A stretch of DNA of 64,000 bases from JACPDH01 sp041671505 (lineage in GTDB: Bacteria > Acidobacteriota > Thermoanaerobaculia > Gp7-AA8), in contig JBAZBK010000004.1 in NCBI GenBank assembly GCA_041671505.1, forward strand, positions 124,001-188,000, in the 5' to 3' direction. The position numbers and the translations under genes are program-made. The notes under the pieces are model-generated. The model worked only from the letters and a program-made list of their open reading frames with translations, did no database searches and was not told the DNA's origin. Position 1 is the first letter of the stretch, and each line of letters begins with the position of its first letter. Below, in pieces: positions 44,853-53,497 of the stretch.

Positions 44853-45374
44853 ATGCCTGACAGGGTCATTATCCCAGAGGTTTTGCCTCCGGAGCGCCCT
44901 CTCTCAGCCGATCTCGAGGCGCTGAAGCGCGTCGCGCAGCTTCTCGACGAGGCGGTTGCGATTCCCGGCACCCGCCGGAGGATCGGCCTCGACGCGGCCT
45001 TCGGCGTCATTCCATGGCTCGGCGACATCGTCGGCGCGCTGATGTCGGCGTGGATTCTCGCCGGCGCGGTTCGCCATCGTGTACCCCGACGGAAACTCGG
45101 ACGGATGGTGATGAACGTCCTCGTCGACCTCGTCCTCGGTTCGGTCCCGGTCGCCGGCGACCTGTTCGACGCTCTCTTTCCTCAGAACGTCAACAACGTG
45201 AAGCTGCTGCTCGACCATCGGGACGCATCGCGGCCGCCACGCTCGACGAAAGAGATCGCGCTGGCCGTGGCGGGCCTCGTCGCCATCCTCATGTTCGTCG
45301 GAATCGGCGCCATCGCGGCGGGCATGTGGGCGACGTGGCAGCTAATCGTCATGATCGCCCGCGCGATCGCATGA
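44853..45374 (+). CDS. DUF4112 membrane protein
   Basis: A 173-residue protein of the DUF4112 family. The conserved core LLDEAVAIPGTRRRIGLDAAFGVIPWLGDIV is visible (about 29-60), then a second conserved helix LVDLVLGSVPVAGDLFDALF and a C-terminal membrane segment. The start chosen is ATG 44853; ATG 44835 is also in frame. The function of the family is unknown. It is divergent from the YihY gene and convergent with rfbB (15-base gap). Confidence 0.88.
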   Translation: MPDRVIIPEVLPPERPLSADLEALKRVAQLLDEAVAIPGTRRRIGLDAAFGVIPWLGDIVGALMSAWILAGAVRHRVPRRKLGRMVMNVLVDLVLGSVPVAGDLFDALFPQNVNNVKLLLDHRDASRPPRSTKEIALAVAGLVAILMFVGIGAIAAGMWATWQLIVMIARAIA

Positions 45375-45389
45375 CCACACGATCCGGCG

Positions 45390-46418
45390 TCAGCGCTTGC
45401 CGTACTGCTGCTCGTAGTAACGCTTGTACTCGGCGCTCTTTTCCTTGATCGCGCGCCACCACGCTTCGTTCGACTTGTACCACTCGACCGTGCGGACGAT
45501 CGCTTCGTCGAAGGTCGCCTTCGTGCGGAACCCGAGCTTCTCAAGTTTCGTCGTGTCGAGCGAGTAGCGGCGATCGTGACCCTGGCGGTCAGCGACCGGC
45601 TTGATCAGGCTCTTCGTCTTGCCCGTGAGCTCGAGGATGCGGTGCGTGATCTCGACGTTCTCGATCTCGTTGCCGCCGCCGATGTTGTAGATCTCGCCCT
45701 TCTGCCCGTGCTCGATGAGAAAGTCGACCGCGGCGCAGTGATCGTCCACGAAGAGCCAGTCGCGCACGTTCTTGCCGTCGCCGTAAAGCGGCAACGGCTG
45801 GTCGTCGATCGCGTTCGTCACGAAGAGCGGAATCAGCTTTTCGGGATATTGGAACGGGCCGTAGTTATTCGACGCGCGGGTCACGACGACAGGAAGCCCG
45901 TAGGTCTCGGAGTAGGCGTAGGCCATCCGGTCGCCGCCGGCCTTCGAAGCGGAATACGGGTTGCGCGGGCTCAGCGGGTCGGTCTCGCGGAACGAGCCCG
46001 ACTCGATCGATCCGTAGACTTCGTCGGTCGAGATCTGGACGAACTTCTTGAGGCGCGGCGCATGCTTGCGCGCCTCTTCGAGCAACACCAGCACGCCGTG
46101 AACGTCGGTCCGGATAAAGCTCCCGGCTTCCATCAGCGAGCGGTCGACGTGCGTTTCAGCGGCGAAGTTCACGACGACGTCGATCCCCTGCCCGTCGATT
46201 CCCTTGTACGCCTCTTCGACATCCGCGGCTTCGGAGATGTCGCCGTGCAGGAAGCGGTAGTTCGGCTTTCCCTCGAACTCGGCGAGATTCTCGCGAATCC
46301 CGGCGTAGGTCAGCTTGTCGAGGTTCACGACCTGGGCGTCGGAGCCGTACTTGTTGAAGATGTACCGGATGAAGTTCGAGCCGATGAAACCGGCTCCGCC
46401 CGTGACGAGATATTTCAT
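45390..46418 (-). CDS. rfbB: dTDP-glucose 4,6-dehydratase
   Basis: RfbB makes dTDP-4-keto-6-deoxyglucose, the second step towards dTDP-rhamnose and other deoxysugars of surface polysaccharides. The 342-residue extended SDR enzyme has the NAD motif GGAGFIGS (near residue 7), catalytic STDEVYG and the YSASK Tyr/Lys pair, and DWLFVDDHC. The start is ATG 46418 with AGGAAA upstream; the frame continues 16 codons further without support. No rfbA, rfbC or rfbD lies in the window, so this gene is separated from the rest of the pathway. Confidence 0.94.
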   Translation of the reverse strand: MKYLVTGGAGFIGSNFIRYIFNKYGSDAQVVNLDKLTYAGIRENLAEFEGKPNYRFLHGDISEAADVEEAYKGIDGQGIDVVVNFAAETHVDRSLMEAGSFIRTDVHGVLVLLEEARKHAPRLKKFVQISTDEVYGSIESGSFRETDPLSPRNPYSASKAGGDRMAYAYSETYGLPVVVTRASNNYGPFQYPEKLIPLFVTNAIDDQPLPLYGDGKNVRDWLFVDDHCAAVDFLIEHGQKGEIYNIGGGNEIENVEITHRILELTGKTKSLIKPVADRQGHDRRYSLDTTKLEKLGFRTKATFDEAIVRTVEWYKSNEAWWRAIKEKSAEYKRYYEQQYGKR

Positions 46419-46527
46419 GATCGTTTCCTGCTCGCGTCGAAATCGCCGGACGGTCCGATCGCGCAACTTCCGTGCGCCCAGACCGTGATTCCGGATTCAG
46501 GCCCCTCTAACCCCGCGCCCCGAGGGG

Positions 46528-46701
46528 CTATTTCTCGGCAATACGGCGCAAAAGGGCGTTTTGCTCCTCGAGTAGAGCGATGGTCTTCTGGTTCATCGCC
46601 TCCATCCGCGCCTGGGAGGATCGCGAGCCTCTCATCCAGATCCAGCAGAGCCAGCCGATCAAGAGCGTCGCGACGACGAGTATGACGAGAATCGGATCCA
46701 C
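46528..46701 (-). CDS. Small single-pass membrane protein with coiled coil
   Basis: A 57-residue protein: a membrane helix (about 4-23) followed by a short amphipathic coiled coil (MEAMNQKTIALLEEQNALLRR). The start is GTG 46701 with GGGAGG six bases upstream; a GTG six codons earlier lacks a site. The coiled coil suggests oligomerisation or binding of a partner. Function not recognised. It is on the same strand as rfbB, 109 bases upstream. Confidence 0.72.
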   Translation of the reverse strand: MDPILVILVVATLLIGWLCWIWMRGSRSSQARMEAMNQKTIALLEEQNALLRRIAEK

Positions 46702-46822
46702 AGTTCGCCTCCCGGGCACAGCACGCCCCCGCCGCTTCTAACAGATCGACGGGAGCCGGAGCAAGCCCGGAGAGGCGCCGGACGGGCGATAATCTACGCA
46801 GAACCCATTTGGACGGAGACTG

Positions 46823-47401
46823 ATGAACTTCATCGCCAAGAACTTCCTGCGTGGCCTCGCCATCGTGATTCCAACGGTCGTGACTGCTTACATCTTGTAC
46901 CAGACCTTTCTCTGGATCGACCGGCTGATCCTCTTCCCGTTTCCCGGGCTCGGTGTCCTGGTGACGTTCGTCGCGATCGTGCTCATCGGGATCCTCGCGT
47001 CGAACTACGTCATCGCAAAGCTGCTCGCGATCCCCGAGGCGATCTTCAGCCGCGCTCCGTTGGTGAAGATCCTGTACTCGTCGATCAAGGACCTGATCGA
47101 GGCGTTTGTGGGCGATCGAAAGCGCTTCAACAACCCGGTGCTGGTCGTCCTCGGCAATTCGCCGCGCGTCGAGGCGCTTGGCTTCGTGACCGCCGAAGAT
47201 CTCGGCGTGATCGGCGCCGAGGGCAGCGTCGCGGTCTATTTTCCCCAGGCCTACAACTTCGCGGGAAACCTTGTCATCGTCCCGCGAGAAAGCGTGCGCG
47301 CGGTCGACGGCGACCCGGGCCGCGTCATGGCCTTCATCGTCTCAGGCGGCGTTTCCGGGGGACTCGACGCCCAGGGCATCGCAAGTCAGCCACGAAGCTG
47401 A
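46823..47401 (+). CDS. DUF502 membrane protein
   Basis: A 192-residue protein of the DUF502 family. Two N-terminal membrane helices (about 9-27 and 42-64; FLRGLAIVIPTVVTAYILY) are followed by IFSRAPLVKILYSSIKDLIEAF and the soluble domain with VPRESVRAVDGDPGRVMAFIVSGG. Family members are widespread envelope proteins of unknown function. It is followed 48 bases later by the HEAT-cyclophilin gene on the same strand. The ATG has CGGAG upstream. Confidence 0.92.
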   Translation: MNFIAKNFLRGLAIVIPTVVTAYILYQTFLWIDRLILFPFPGLGVLVTFVAIVLIGILASNYVIAKLLAIPEAIFSRAPLVKILYSSIKDLIEAFVGDRKRFNNPVLVVLGNSPRVEALGFVTAEDLGVIGAEGSVAVYFPQAYNFAGNLVIVPRESVRAVDGDPGRVMAFIVSGGVSGGLDAQGIASQPRS

Positions 47402-47449
47402 CGCGCCCCCGTCTATGATGATTCCTGACCTGTCCCAAGGAGGCCCCCG

Positions 47450-49528
47450 CTGAAACGCCTGCTCATCGCCCCGCTGCTCCTGTTCGTCTCGTGTGCCACT
47501 TCGGTTCAGCAGCCGAGCTCGGGGATGACGACGTCGCCCCAATCGCGCGTAAACGACGAAGCGACGATCCTGCGGCTCGAAGATCGGCGCCAGCTCGATC
47601 GCTCGATCGTGAAGACGTGGTCGGTCGATCCCGATCCCGTCAGGCGCGCTCGAATCGCGCTCGCGCTCGGAAGAATCGGCACGGCAACGTTCGACGACGC
47701 GAATGGCAACGGCCGGCGCGACACGACGGAGACGATGGCCGGCGTACCGGAACTCATCGTGCTCGCATCGGACCAGGCGCCCGCCGTTCGCGGCGCCGCG
47801 GCGTTTGCTCTCGGCGAGATCGGCGACAGGACTTCGATCGACGCACTCTTCACCCTCGCCTCCGACTCCGATCCCGACGTAGCCGCAAACGCGACCGAGG
47901 GATTGTCGAAGATGGCTGTCATTGTCCCCTTCGCCCGATACCAGGCGCTCGCCTCGACCGAGTTCCCGCCGCAGGTGCGGGCCGTCGCGATCCGCTATCT
48001 CTTCCGTTTCGGGACGGACGAAGCGTCGGGGCTGGCCGCGATGCTCCTCGAAAGTCTCGAGCCTGCCATCCGGCTCGAAGCAACCTACACGCTCAGCAGA
48101 CGGGCCTTTGCTCCGGCACGGAGAAAGCTGGAGGCATTGCTGCATGATGACGACCTCATCGTTCGCGCCTACGCCGCCCGCGCTCTCGGGGTTATCTCTT
48201 CGGATGAGTCGTTGCGTTCGCTCTCCGACGCGCTCAACGACAACGAAGCGTGGGTTCGCACGAACGCGGTGAGGTCGATCGGGCAACTGCTCGACAAGAA
48301 GCCCGGGTTGCTCACCTCGGAACTCGCCTCGGCGACTGCGCGTCAGCTCGCCGCGATGAGCGAGGACCTGGATGCCGGAACGCGCGCATCGACGATCGAG
48401 ACGATGGGCCGCTTTGCCGCGGCCGACCCGGGTGTCAGAGCCGGGCTGCTCCACGCGCTTGCGGGAAGCGAGCCCTGGCTTCGCGAACGGGCCGCGCTCG
48501 CTCTCGCGAAAGCCGGTCTCGTCGATGCAAGCTCTCCCTTGATCGACGACTCGTCCCCGTGGGTGCGCGCGCGCGTCGTGGAAGGCACGTCCGCCCTCCC
48601 GCAGGGCGAGGCGATCCGCGCGCGCCTCGCGTCCAGCGCGGAACCGCTCGTGAGAGCGGCAGTGATCGGCGCGATTCCGGATGGCGCGACCGCCGCGGAG
48701 AAACAGATCATCGTCTCAGCACTCGAGGACAGGGACGTCGTCGTGCGTGCGACCGCGCTGGGAAGGCTCGGTGAGGAGCCTTTCCGTGAGCTCGTCACGG
48801 CGGAGCGTCTGAAGGCGATTCTCGATGCGTGCCGGACCGAAGCGATGAACGACGCGCGCGTCTCCGCGGTGGAGGCGCTTGCGGCGCGCGAGTTCCAGGG
48901 ACGCGCCGTGTGGCTTGCATCCCTGATTGCCGCACCCGACCCGGTCGTTCGCCGCATCGCAGCGGAACGGCTCGAAGTGCTCGATGGAACGCGCCTCCAG
49001 TACACGCCCCTCCCGGTCGAGCGGCCGCTCTCCGAGTACGAGGCGATCGCCCGCTGGGCAGCCGTACCGCATTCGGCCACGATCCGGACGACGCAAGGCG
49101 ACATCGACGTCGCGCTCTCTACGAGCGACGCGCCGCTGACGACCTGGAACTTCGCGAAGCTCGCGGAGAAGGGCTACTTCAACGCGACGACGTTCATGCG
49201 CGTCGTGCCGAATTTCGTTCTGCAGGGCGGCGATCCGCGGAACGACATGAGCGGCGGCCCCGGATACGCCATCCGGGATGAAATCAACCAGCAGCGATAC
49301 ATGCGAGGAACCGTCGGGATGGCTCTCTCGGGGCTCGACACCGGCGGCTCCCAGTTCTTCATCACCCACTCACCGCAACCCCACCTCGACGGCGGCTACA
49401 CGGTCTTCGGACAGGTCGTCGGGGGAATGAGCGAGGTGGCGGATCGCGTGGAGCGCGGCGAGCGCGTCGAGACGGTTCTGATCGACGCGAAGAGGCTCGA
49501 CGCTCCGAAGGCGGGCGTGCCGCGATGA
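47450..49528 (+). CDS. Lipoprotein with HEAT repeats and C-terminal cyclophilin PPIase (CTG start)
   Basis: A 692-residue predicted lipoprotein. From CTG at 47450 (AAGGAGG at 47437-47443) the product starts with a basic/hydrophobic signal peptide and lipobox FVSC with C15; no in-frame ATG, GTG or TTG exists between the upstream stop (47426) and ATG 47525, which would drop the signal peptide. Residues about 50-530 are HEAT/PBS-lyase-like repeats (RRARIALALGRIG, VRGAAAFALGEIGD). A 12-residue EF-hand-like loop D83-ANGNGRRDTTE94 interrupts the first repeats. The last ~150 residues are a cyclophilin domain (FMRVVPNFVLQGGDP, GSQFFITHSPQPHLDGGYT). It is probably a periplasmic folding factor. Its stop overlaps the next gene by four bases. 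Confidence 0.88.
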   Translation: MKRLLIAPLLLFVSCATSVQQPSSGMTTSPQSRVNDEATILRLEDRRQLDRSIVKTWSVDPDPVRRARIALALGRIGTATFDDANGNGRRDTTETMAGVPELIVLASDQAPAVRGAAAFALGEIGDRTSIDALFTLASDSDPDVAANATEGLSKMAVIVPFARYQALASTEFPPQVRAVAIRYLFRFGTDEASGLAAMLLESLEPAIRLEATYTLSRRAFAPARRKLEALLHDDDLIVRAYAARALGVISSDESLRSLSDALNDNEAWVRTNAVRSIGQLLDKKPGLLTSELASATARQLAAMSEDLDAGTRASTIETMGRFAAADPGVRAGLLHALAGSEPWLRERAALALAKAGLVDASSPLIDDSSPWVRARVVEGTSALPQGEAIRARLASSAEPLVRAAVIGAIPDGATAAEKQIIVSALEDRDVVVRATALGRLGEEPFRELVTAERLKAILDACRTEAMNDARVSAVEALAAREFQGRAVWLASLIAAPDPVVRRIAAERLEVLDGTRLQYTPLPVERPLSEYEAIARWAAVPHSATIRTTQGDIDVALSTSDAPLTTWNFAKLAEKGYFNATTFMRVVPNFVLQGGDPRNDMSGGPGYAIRDEINQQRYMRGTVGMALSGLDTGGSQFFITHSPQPHLDGGYTVFGQVVGGMSEVADRVERGERVETVLIDAKRLDAPKAGVPR

Positions 49529-50514
49529 GCCGGATCGTCGTGACGGGGCAGATCCCGAAAGCGGGAATCGCGATTCTCCGGAAAGAGGGCGAAGTGATCG
49601 TCGCGACCGCGTCCACGAGAGACGAGTCGGAGCTGATCGAGCTCCTGCGTGAAGCCGACGCGGCGGTGACGATGCTCTCCGACCCCGTCACGTCCAAAGT
49701 ACTTCGCTCGTGCCCTAACCTGAAGATCGTCGCGAACTACGCGGTCGGAACGAACAACATCGACGTTGCAGCGGCGGCGCGGCGCGGAGTCTTCGTCACG
49801 AATACTCCCGGGGTTCTGACCGACGCCACGGCCGACCTGACGCTCGCGCTGATCCTCGCGGTGACGCGCCGTGTCGTCGAGGGGGACCGCTTCGTCCGCG
49901 CCGGGAGATTCGAAGGCTGGGAGCCGGGGTTGATGCTCGGCATCTCGCTGCAGGGAAAGCGGCTCGGCATTATCGGCATGGGACGGATCGGACAGGCAGT
50001 CGCCGCGCGGGCGATCGCTTTCGGCATGGAGGTCGTCTACCACACGAGAAGCTTCGAGCCGGCCGCGTCGCTCGAGCTCGGCGCCGCGCGCGTTCCGTTC
50101 GAGGAGCTGATGTCGACGAGTCACGTGGTCACGATCCACACGCCGCTCACCACCGAGACGAAAGGCATGATCGGCGACGCCGCCCTCGCGATGATGCGTC
50201 GGGGCAGCTTCCTCGTGAACACGTCGCGGGGCGCGGTGGTCGACGAGAACGCCCTGGCTCGCGCGCTGGAAACGGGCCATCTCAGGGGGGCCGCGCTCGA
50301 CGTCTTCGAGCGGGAGCCGCTCGTGAACGCCAGACTTCTCCGCCTGCCTAACGTCGTCCTCGCGCCGCACATCGGGTCGGCAACCGACGAAACTCGAAAT
50401 GAAATGGCTCGCAAGGTCGCGCGCGACGTCTGCCTCGCGCTGCGCGGCGAGACTCCGAAACACCTCGTTATCGGCTCCCGTCCATCGGGTGGCCGGAGGA
50501 GAAGACAGCAATGA
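49525..50514 (+). CDS. D-2-hydroxyacid dehydrogenase (glyoxylate/hydroxypyruvate reductase type)
   Basis: A 329-residue NAD(P)-dependent D-isomer 2-hydroxyacid dehydrogenase. It has the Rossmann motif GMGRIGQAVA (151-160) and the catalytic trio R235 (TSRGAVVD), E264 (DVFEREP) and H282 (APHIGSAT). The length without an ACT domain, and NYAVGTNNID at 71-80, fit glyoxylate/hydroxypyruvate reductases better than SerA, but the substrate is not certain. It overlaps both neighbours by four bases, so it sits within a tightly coupled three-gene operon. Confidence 0.92.
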   Translation: MSRIVVTGQIPKAGIAILRKEGEVIVATASTRDESELIELLREADAAVTMLSDPVTSKVLRSCPNLKIVANYAVGTNNIDVAAAARRGVFVTNTPGVLTDATADLTLALILAVTRRVVEGDRFVRAGRFEGWEPGLMLGISLQGKRLGIIGMGRIGQAVAARAIAFGMEVVYHTRSFEPAASLELGAARVPFEELMSTSHVVTIHTPLTTETKGMIGDAALAMMRRGSFLVNTSRGAVVDENALARALETGHLRGAALDVFEREPLVNARLLRLPNVVLAPHIGSATDETRNEMARKVARDVCLALRGETPKHLVIGSRPSGGRRRRQQ

Positions 50515-51065
50515 CGAATCTCGACCGGAGCAACGCGATCCTCGCCGTGATCGACGTGCAGGAGAGGCTGATGACGGTCATTCACGGCGCCCCGGAGGTC
50601 GACGCGAACGTCGCGCGGCTCATTCGCGGATGCAGTGTGCTCGGCGTGCCTGTCGTCGTCACCGAGCAGTACCCGAAGGGCATCGGCCCGACGACGGCGG
50701 CGGTTCGCGAAGCGATGTTCGAGGCAGGGGTCGGAGAGCCGCTGCAGAAGCTCTGCTTCTCGAGCTTCGGCTCGGACGAGTTCGCCGGCGCGCTGCGCCG
50801 CTCGGGAAGGAGGCAGGTCATCCTCTGCGGCGTCGAGGCGCACGTCTGCGTCTTTCAGACTTGCCGCGATCTTCTCGCCGATGGGTTCGAGGTCTTCGTC
50901 GCGGCGGACGCCACCTCGTCGCGGACGGAGCGCAACCACGAGCTCGCCATCAGGCGGATGACCTCCGACGGCGCGCGGCTGACCACGACGGAGATGGCAC
51001 TGTTCGAGATGACGGTCGCATCGGGCACCGACGAGTTTCGCGCCATTTCGAAGCTCGTGAAATGA
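50511..51065 (+). CDS. Isochorismatase-family cysteine hydrolase
   Basis: A 184-residue alpha/beta hydrolase of the isochorismatase superfamily with the catalytic triad D15 (VIDVQE), K80 (LQKLCFSSF) and C113 (GVEAHVCVFQT), plus the cis-peptide segment before the Cys. The group includes nicotinamidase-like and YcaC-like enzymes; the substrate cannot be assigned. It overlaps the dehydrogenase gene by four bases and is the last gene of that operon, ending before a bidirectional hairpin. Confidence 0.9.
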   Translation: MTNLDRSNAILAVIDVQERLMTVIHGAPEVDANVARLIRGCSVLGVPVVVTEQYPKGIGPTTAAVREAMFEAGVGEPLQKLCFSSFGSDEFAGALRRSGRRQVILCGVEAHVCVFQTCRDLLADGFEVFVAADATSSRTERNHELAIRRMTSDGARLTTTEMALFEMTVASGTDEFRAISKLVK

Positions 51066-51067
51066 AA

Positions 51068-51091
51068 CGGGCCCGCCTTGCGGCGGACCCG
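51068..51091. terminator. Bidirectional terminator hairpin
   Basis: CGGGCCCGCC (51068-51077), loop TTGC, GGCGGACCCG (51082-51091) forms a ten-base stem with one mismatch, flanked by GAAA on the left and TGGGTGTTT on the right. It lies between the convergent isochorismatase and rplQ genes and closes both transcripts. Confidence 0.65.
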
Positions 51092-51117
51092 TGGGTGTTT
51101 CGTATCCGGAGTGCGGA

Positions 51118-51678
51118 CTACTCGGCTTTCTTCTTCGCAGGCTTCTTGGCGGCCGGCTTCTTGTCGGCCTTCGGCGCGCCCGCGTCCTTCTTTTTCGGAG
51201 CGGCCTTCTTGGCCGGCTTCTTCTCATCGCCAGCTTCGGCCTTCTCGTCCGAAGCCGGAGCTTCGGCCTTCGGCTTCTTCGCCGCCTTCGCCGTCACCGG
51301 CGCGGCGGATTTCGCTTCGAGCTTGAAGTCGACGAACTCGAGGATCGCCATCTCGGCGCCGTCACCGCGACGGGGTCCGAGCTTGACGATGCGGGTGTAT
51401 CCGCCCTGGCGATCGGCGAACCGCGGCGCGATCACTTCGAAAAGCTTCTTGAGAAGCTCGTCGCTGGCGATCTGCTTGCCGGCGACGCGGCGGTCGTGAA
51501 GGGATCCCTTCTTGCCGAGGGTCACTGCCTTCTCGGCGATGGGGCGAAGCTCCTTCGCTTTGATCAGAGTAGTGACGATGCGCTCGCTCTCGATGAGCGA
51601 AGAGAGCTGGTTCCGGAACAGCGCTTTTCGGTGGCTGCTGGTCCGTCCGAGCTTGCGATTACTCATTCCGTGTCTCAT
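51118..51678 (-). CDS. rplQ: 50S ribosomal protein bL17 with basic C-terminal extension
   Basis: bL17 sits near the polypeptide exit site. The first ~120 residues are a normal bL17 (MRHGMSNRKLGRTSSHRKAL, TTLIKAKELRP). The final ~65 residues are an added Ala/Lys/Pro/Asp-rich low-complexity tail (KKPAKKAAPKKK, KKPAAKKPAKKKAE), making the protein 186 residues. It is the last gene of the ribosomal block, 35 bases after rpoA. Confidence 0.96.
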   Translation of the reverse strand: MRHGMSNRKLGRTSSHRKALFRNQLSSLIESERIVTTLIKAKELRPIAEKAVTLGKKGSLHDRRVAGKQIASDELLKKLFEVIAPRFADRQGGYTRIVKLGPRRGDGAEMAILEFVDFKLEAKSAAPVTAKAAKKPKAEAPASDEKAEAGDEKKPAKKAAPKKKDAGAPKADKKPAAKKPAKKKAE

Positions 51679-51713
51679 GGCTTTGGCTTCTCCTCAGTGG
51701 GCCCGGTCGACGG

Positions 51714-52706
51714 TCAGTCGGCCGAGTGAACCGGCTCGCCGCGCTTCTCGCCGCGGACCGACATGCCGAAGGACAGACCGAGCTGGCTCAGCACGTCCTT
51801 GATCTCGTCGAGCGACTTGCGACCGAAGTTCTTCGTCGAGAGCATTTCGCGCTCCGAACGCTGGACGAGATCGCCGAGCGTGCGGATGTTGGCGTTCTTC
51901 AGGCAGTTCGCGGAGCGGACCGACAGGTCGAGCTCCTCGATCGGCTTGGAGAGCATCTCCATGAGCTTCGGATCGACGTCCGGCTCGGCCGAGACTTCTT
52001 CGTCCGGCAGGGCCGTCTCGAACTCGCTGAAGATCGAGAGGTGATCGCCGATAAGGCCGCTCGCGAGCGAGAGAGCTTCCTGCGGCGCGACCGCGCCATT
52101 GGTCCAGATCTCGAGAACGAGGCGATCGTAGTCAGTCACGTTGCCGACGCGTGCACCCTCGATGTGGTAGTTCACGCGACGCACCGGCGAGTGGATCGAA
52201 TCGACCGGGATGTAGCCGAGCGGAAGATCGGGATCGGCGTTCCTGTCGGCGGCGACGTATCCCCGGCCGACCTTGACGCGGATCTCCATCTTGAGCGAGC
52301 CCTCCTTCGAGAGCGTTGCGATGTGAGCCTTCGGATCGAGGATCTCGACGTCGGCTTCGCGCTGGATATCACCGGCGGTGACGACGCCGGGGCCCTTCTT
52401 CTCGAGGAAGAGGGTCTTCGATCCGCGGCTGTGGATGCGGAATGGGATCTGCTTGAGGTTCAGGACGACGTCGGTCATGTCTTCGACCACGCCCTGGAGG
52501 GACGAGAACTCGTGAAGCACGTTCTCTACACGGACCGCGGTGACCGCGGCGCCCTCGATCGATGAAAGCAGCACGCGACGCAGCGCATTGCCGATCGTCG
52601 TGCCGAAACCGCGCTCGAAAGGCTGAGCGACGAACCTGCCATAGTGCGGCGTCAGGGTCTCGACGTCATGCTCGAGCTTTTTGGGTTTCTGGAAATCTGA
52701 CCACAT
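51714..52706 (-). CDS. rpoA: RNA polymerase alpha subunit
   Basis: The alpha subunit starts RNA polymerase assembly and contacts promoter UP elements and activators. The 330-residue protein has the N-terminal dimerisation domain (YGRFVAQPFERGFGTTIGNA, RRVLLSSIEGAAV) and the C-terminal helix-hairpin-helix domain (ELDLSVRSANCLKNANI, LGDLV, FGRKSLDEIKDVL). Length is normal. It follows rpsD and precedes rplQ, the canonical alpha-operon order. Confidence 0.98.
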   Translation of the reverse strand: MWSDFQKPKKLEHDVETLTPHYGRFVAQPFERGFGTTIGNALRRVLLSSIEGAAVTAVRVENVLHEFSSLQGVVEDMTDVVLNLKQIPFRIHSRGSKTLFLEKKGPGVVTAGDIQREADVEILDPKAHIATLSKEGSLKMEIRVKVGRGYVAADRNADPDLPLGYIPVDSIHSPVRRVNYHIEGARVGNVTDYDRLVLEIWTNGAVAPQEALSLASGLIGDHLSIFSEFETALPDEEVSAEPDVDPKLMEMLSKPIEELDLSVRSANCLKNANIRTLGDLVQRSEREMLSTKNFGRKSLDEIKDVLSQLGLSFGMSVRGEKRGEPVHSAD

Positions 52707-52793
52707 AAGGACGGCCTCCTCGACATTCGTTGGGTGGCCCGCACAGGGCGCCGGCTACGGGCCGGCACGCTGAAGAGCTGTTGTACCGGGCGA

Positions 52794-53420
52794 TTACTTC
52801 GAGTAGAGCTCGACGATGAGCTGTTCCTGGATCGGAAGCCGCACGTCTTCGCGCTTCGGAAGATCGCGCACGACTCCGCGGAACTGCTCGGGCTGCAGTT
52901 CGAGCCAGGCAGGAAGGCCGCGACCGCTTGCCGTCTCGATCGCGAGACGGATCTGGTCGTTCTTGCGGCTCTTCTCGCGGACCTGAACGGCGTCGTTCTT
53001 ACGTGCCTGGTACGAGGGGATGTTGAGCTTGCGCCCGTTGACCTCGATGTGGCCGTGGCGCACGAGCTGCCTGGCCTGTGCGCGCGACGAAGCGAACCCG
53101 AGGGCGTACACGACGTTGTCGAGACGCAGCTCGAGCTGCCTGAGAAGGTTTTCACCGGTGATCCCGCGCGCCTGGTCCGCACGCTTGAAATAGAGTCGGA
53201 ACTGCTTCTCGAGAAGGCCGTAGATGCGCTTGACCTTCTGCTTTTCGCGGAGCTGCAGGCCGTAGCCGAGCACCTTGGAGCGACGACGGCCATGCTGGCC
53301 GGGAGCGTACGCGCGCCGTTCGATTGCGCACTTGTCCTTGAAGCAGCGGTCGCCCTTGAGGAAGAGCTTGAGCCCTTCGCGGCGGCAAAGTCTGCAGACG
53401 GGATCCGTATAACGAGCCAC
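52794..53420 (-). CDS. rpsD: 30S ribosomal protein uS4 (zinc-binding form)
   Basis: uS4 is an early 16S-binding assembly protein and in many bacteria the translational repressor of this operon. The 208-residue protein keeps the zinc-type cysteines C9, C12, C26 and C31. The S4 RNA-binding domain follows (LRQLELRLDNVVYALGFASS). The start is GTG at 53420 with AGGAGG eight bases upstream. It is separated from rpsK by 157 bases that contain a strong terminator-like hairpin. Confidence 0.97.
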   Translation of the reverse strand: MARYTDPVCRLCRREGLKLFLKGDRCFKDKCAIERRAYAPGQHGRRRSKVLGYGLQLREKQKVKRIYGLLEKQFRLYFKRADQARGITGENLLRQLELRLDNVVYALGFASSRAQARQLVRHGHIEVNGRKLNIPSYQARKNDAVQVREKSRKNDQIRLAIETASGRGLPAWLELQPEQFRGVVRDLPKREDVRLPIQEQLIVELYSK

Positions 53421-53497
53421 TTTAACTACCTCCTGATCGTTCGTGTCTGTCGGTCCATGGTGGCCGGAAGCTACCGACTCACCGTTGTTTCAACCGG

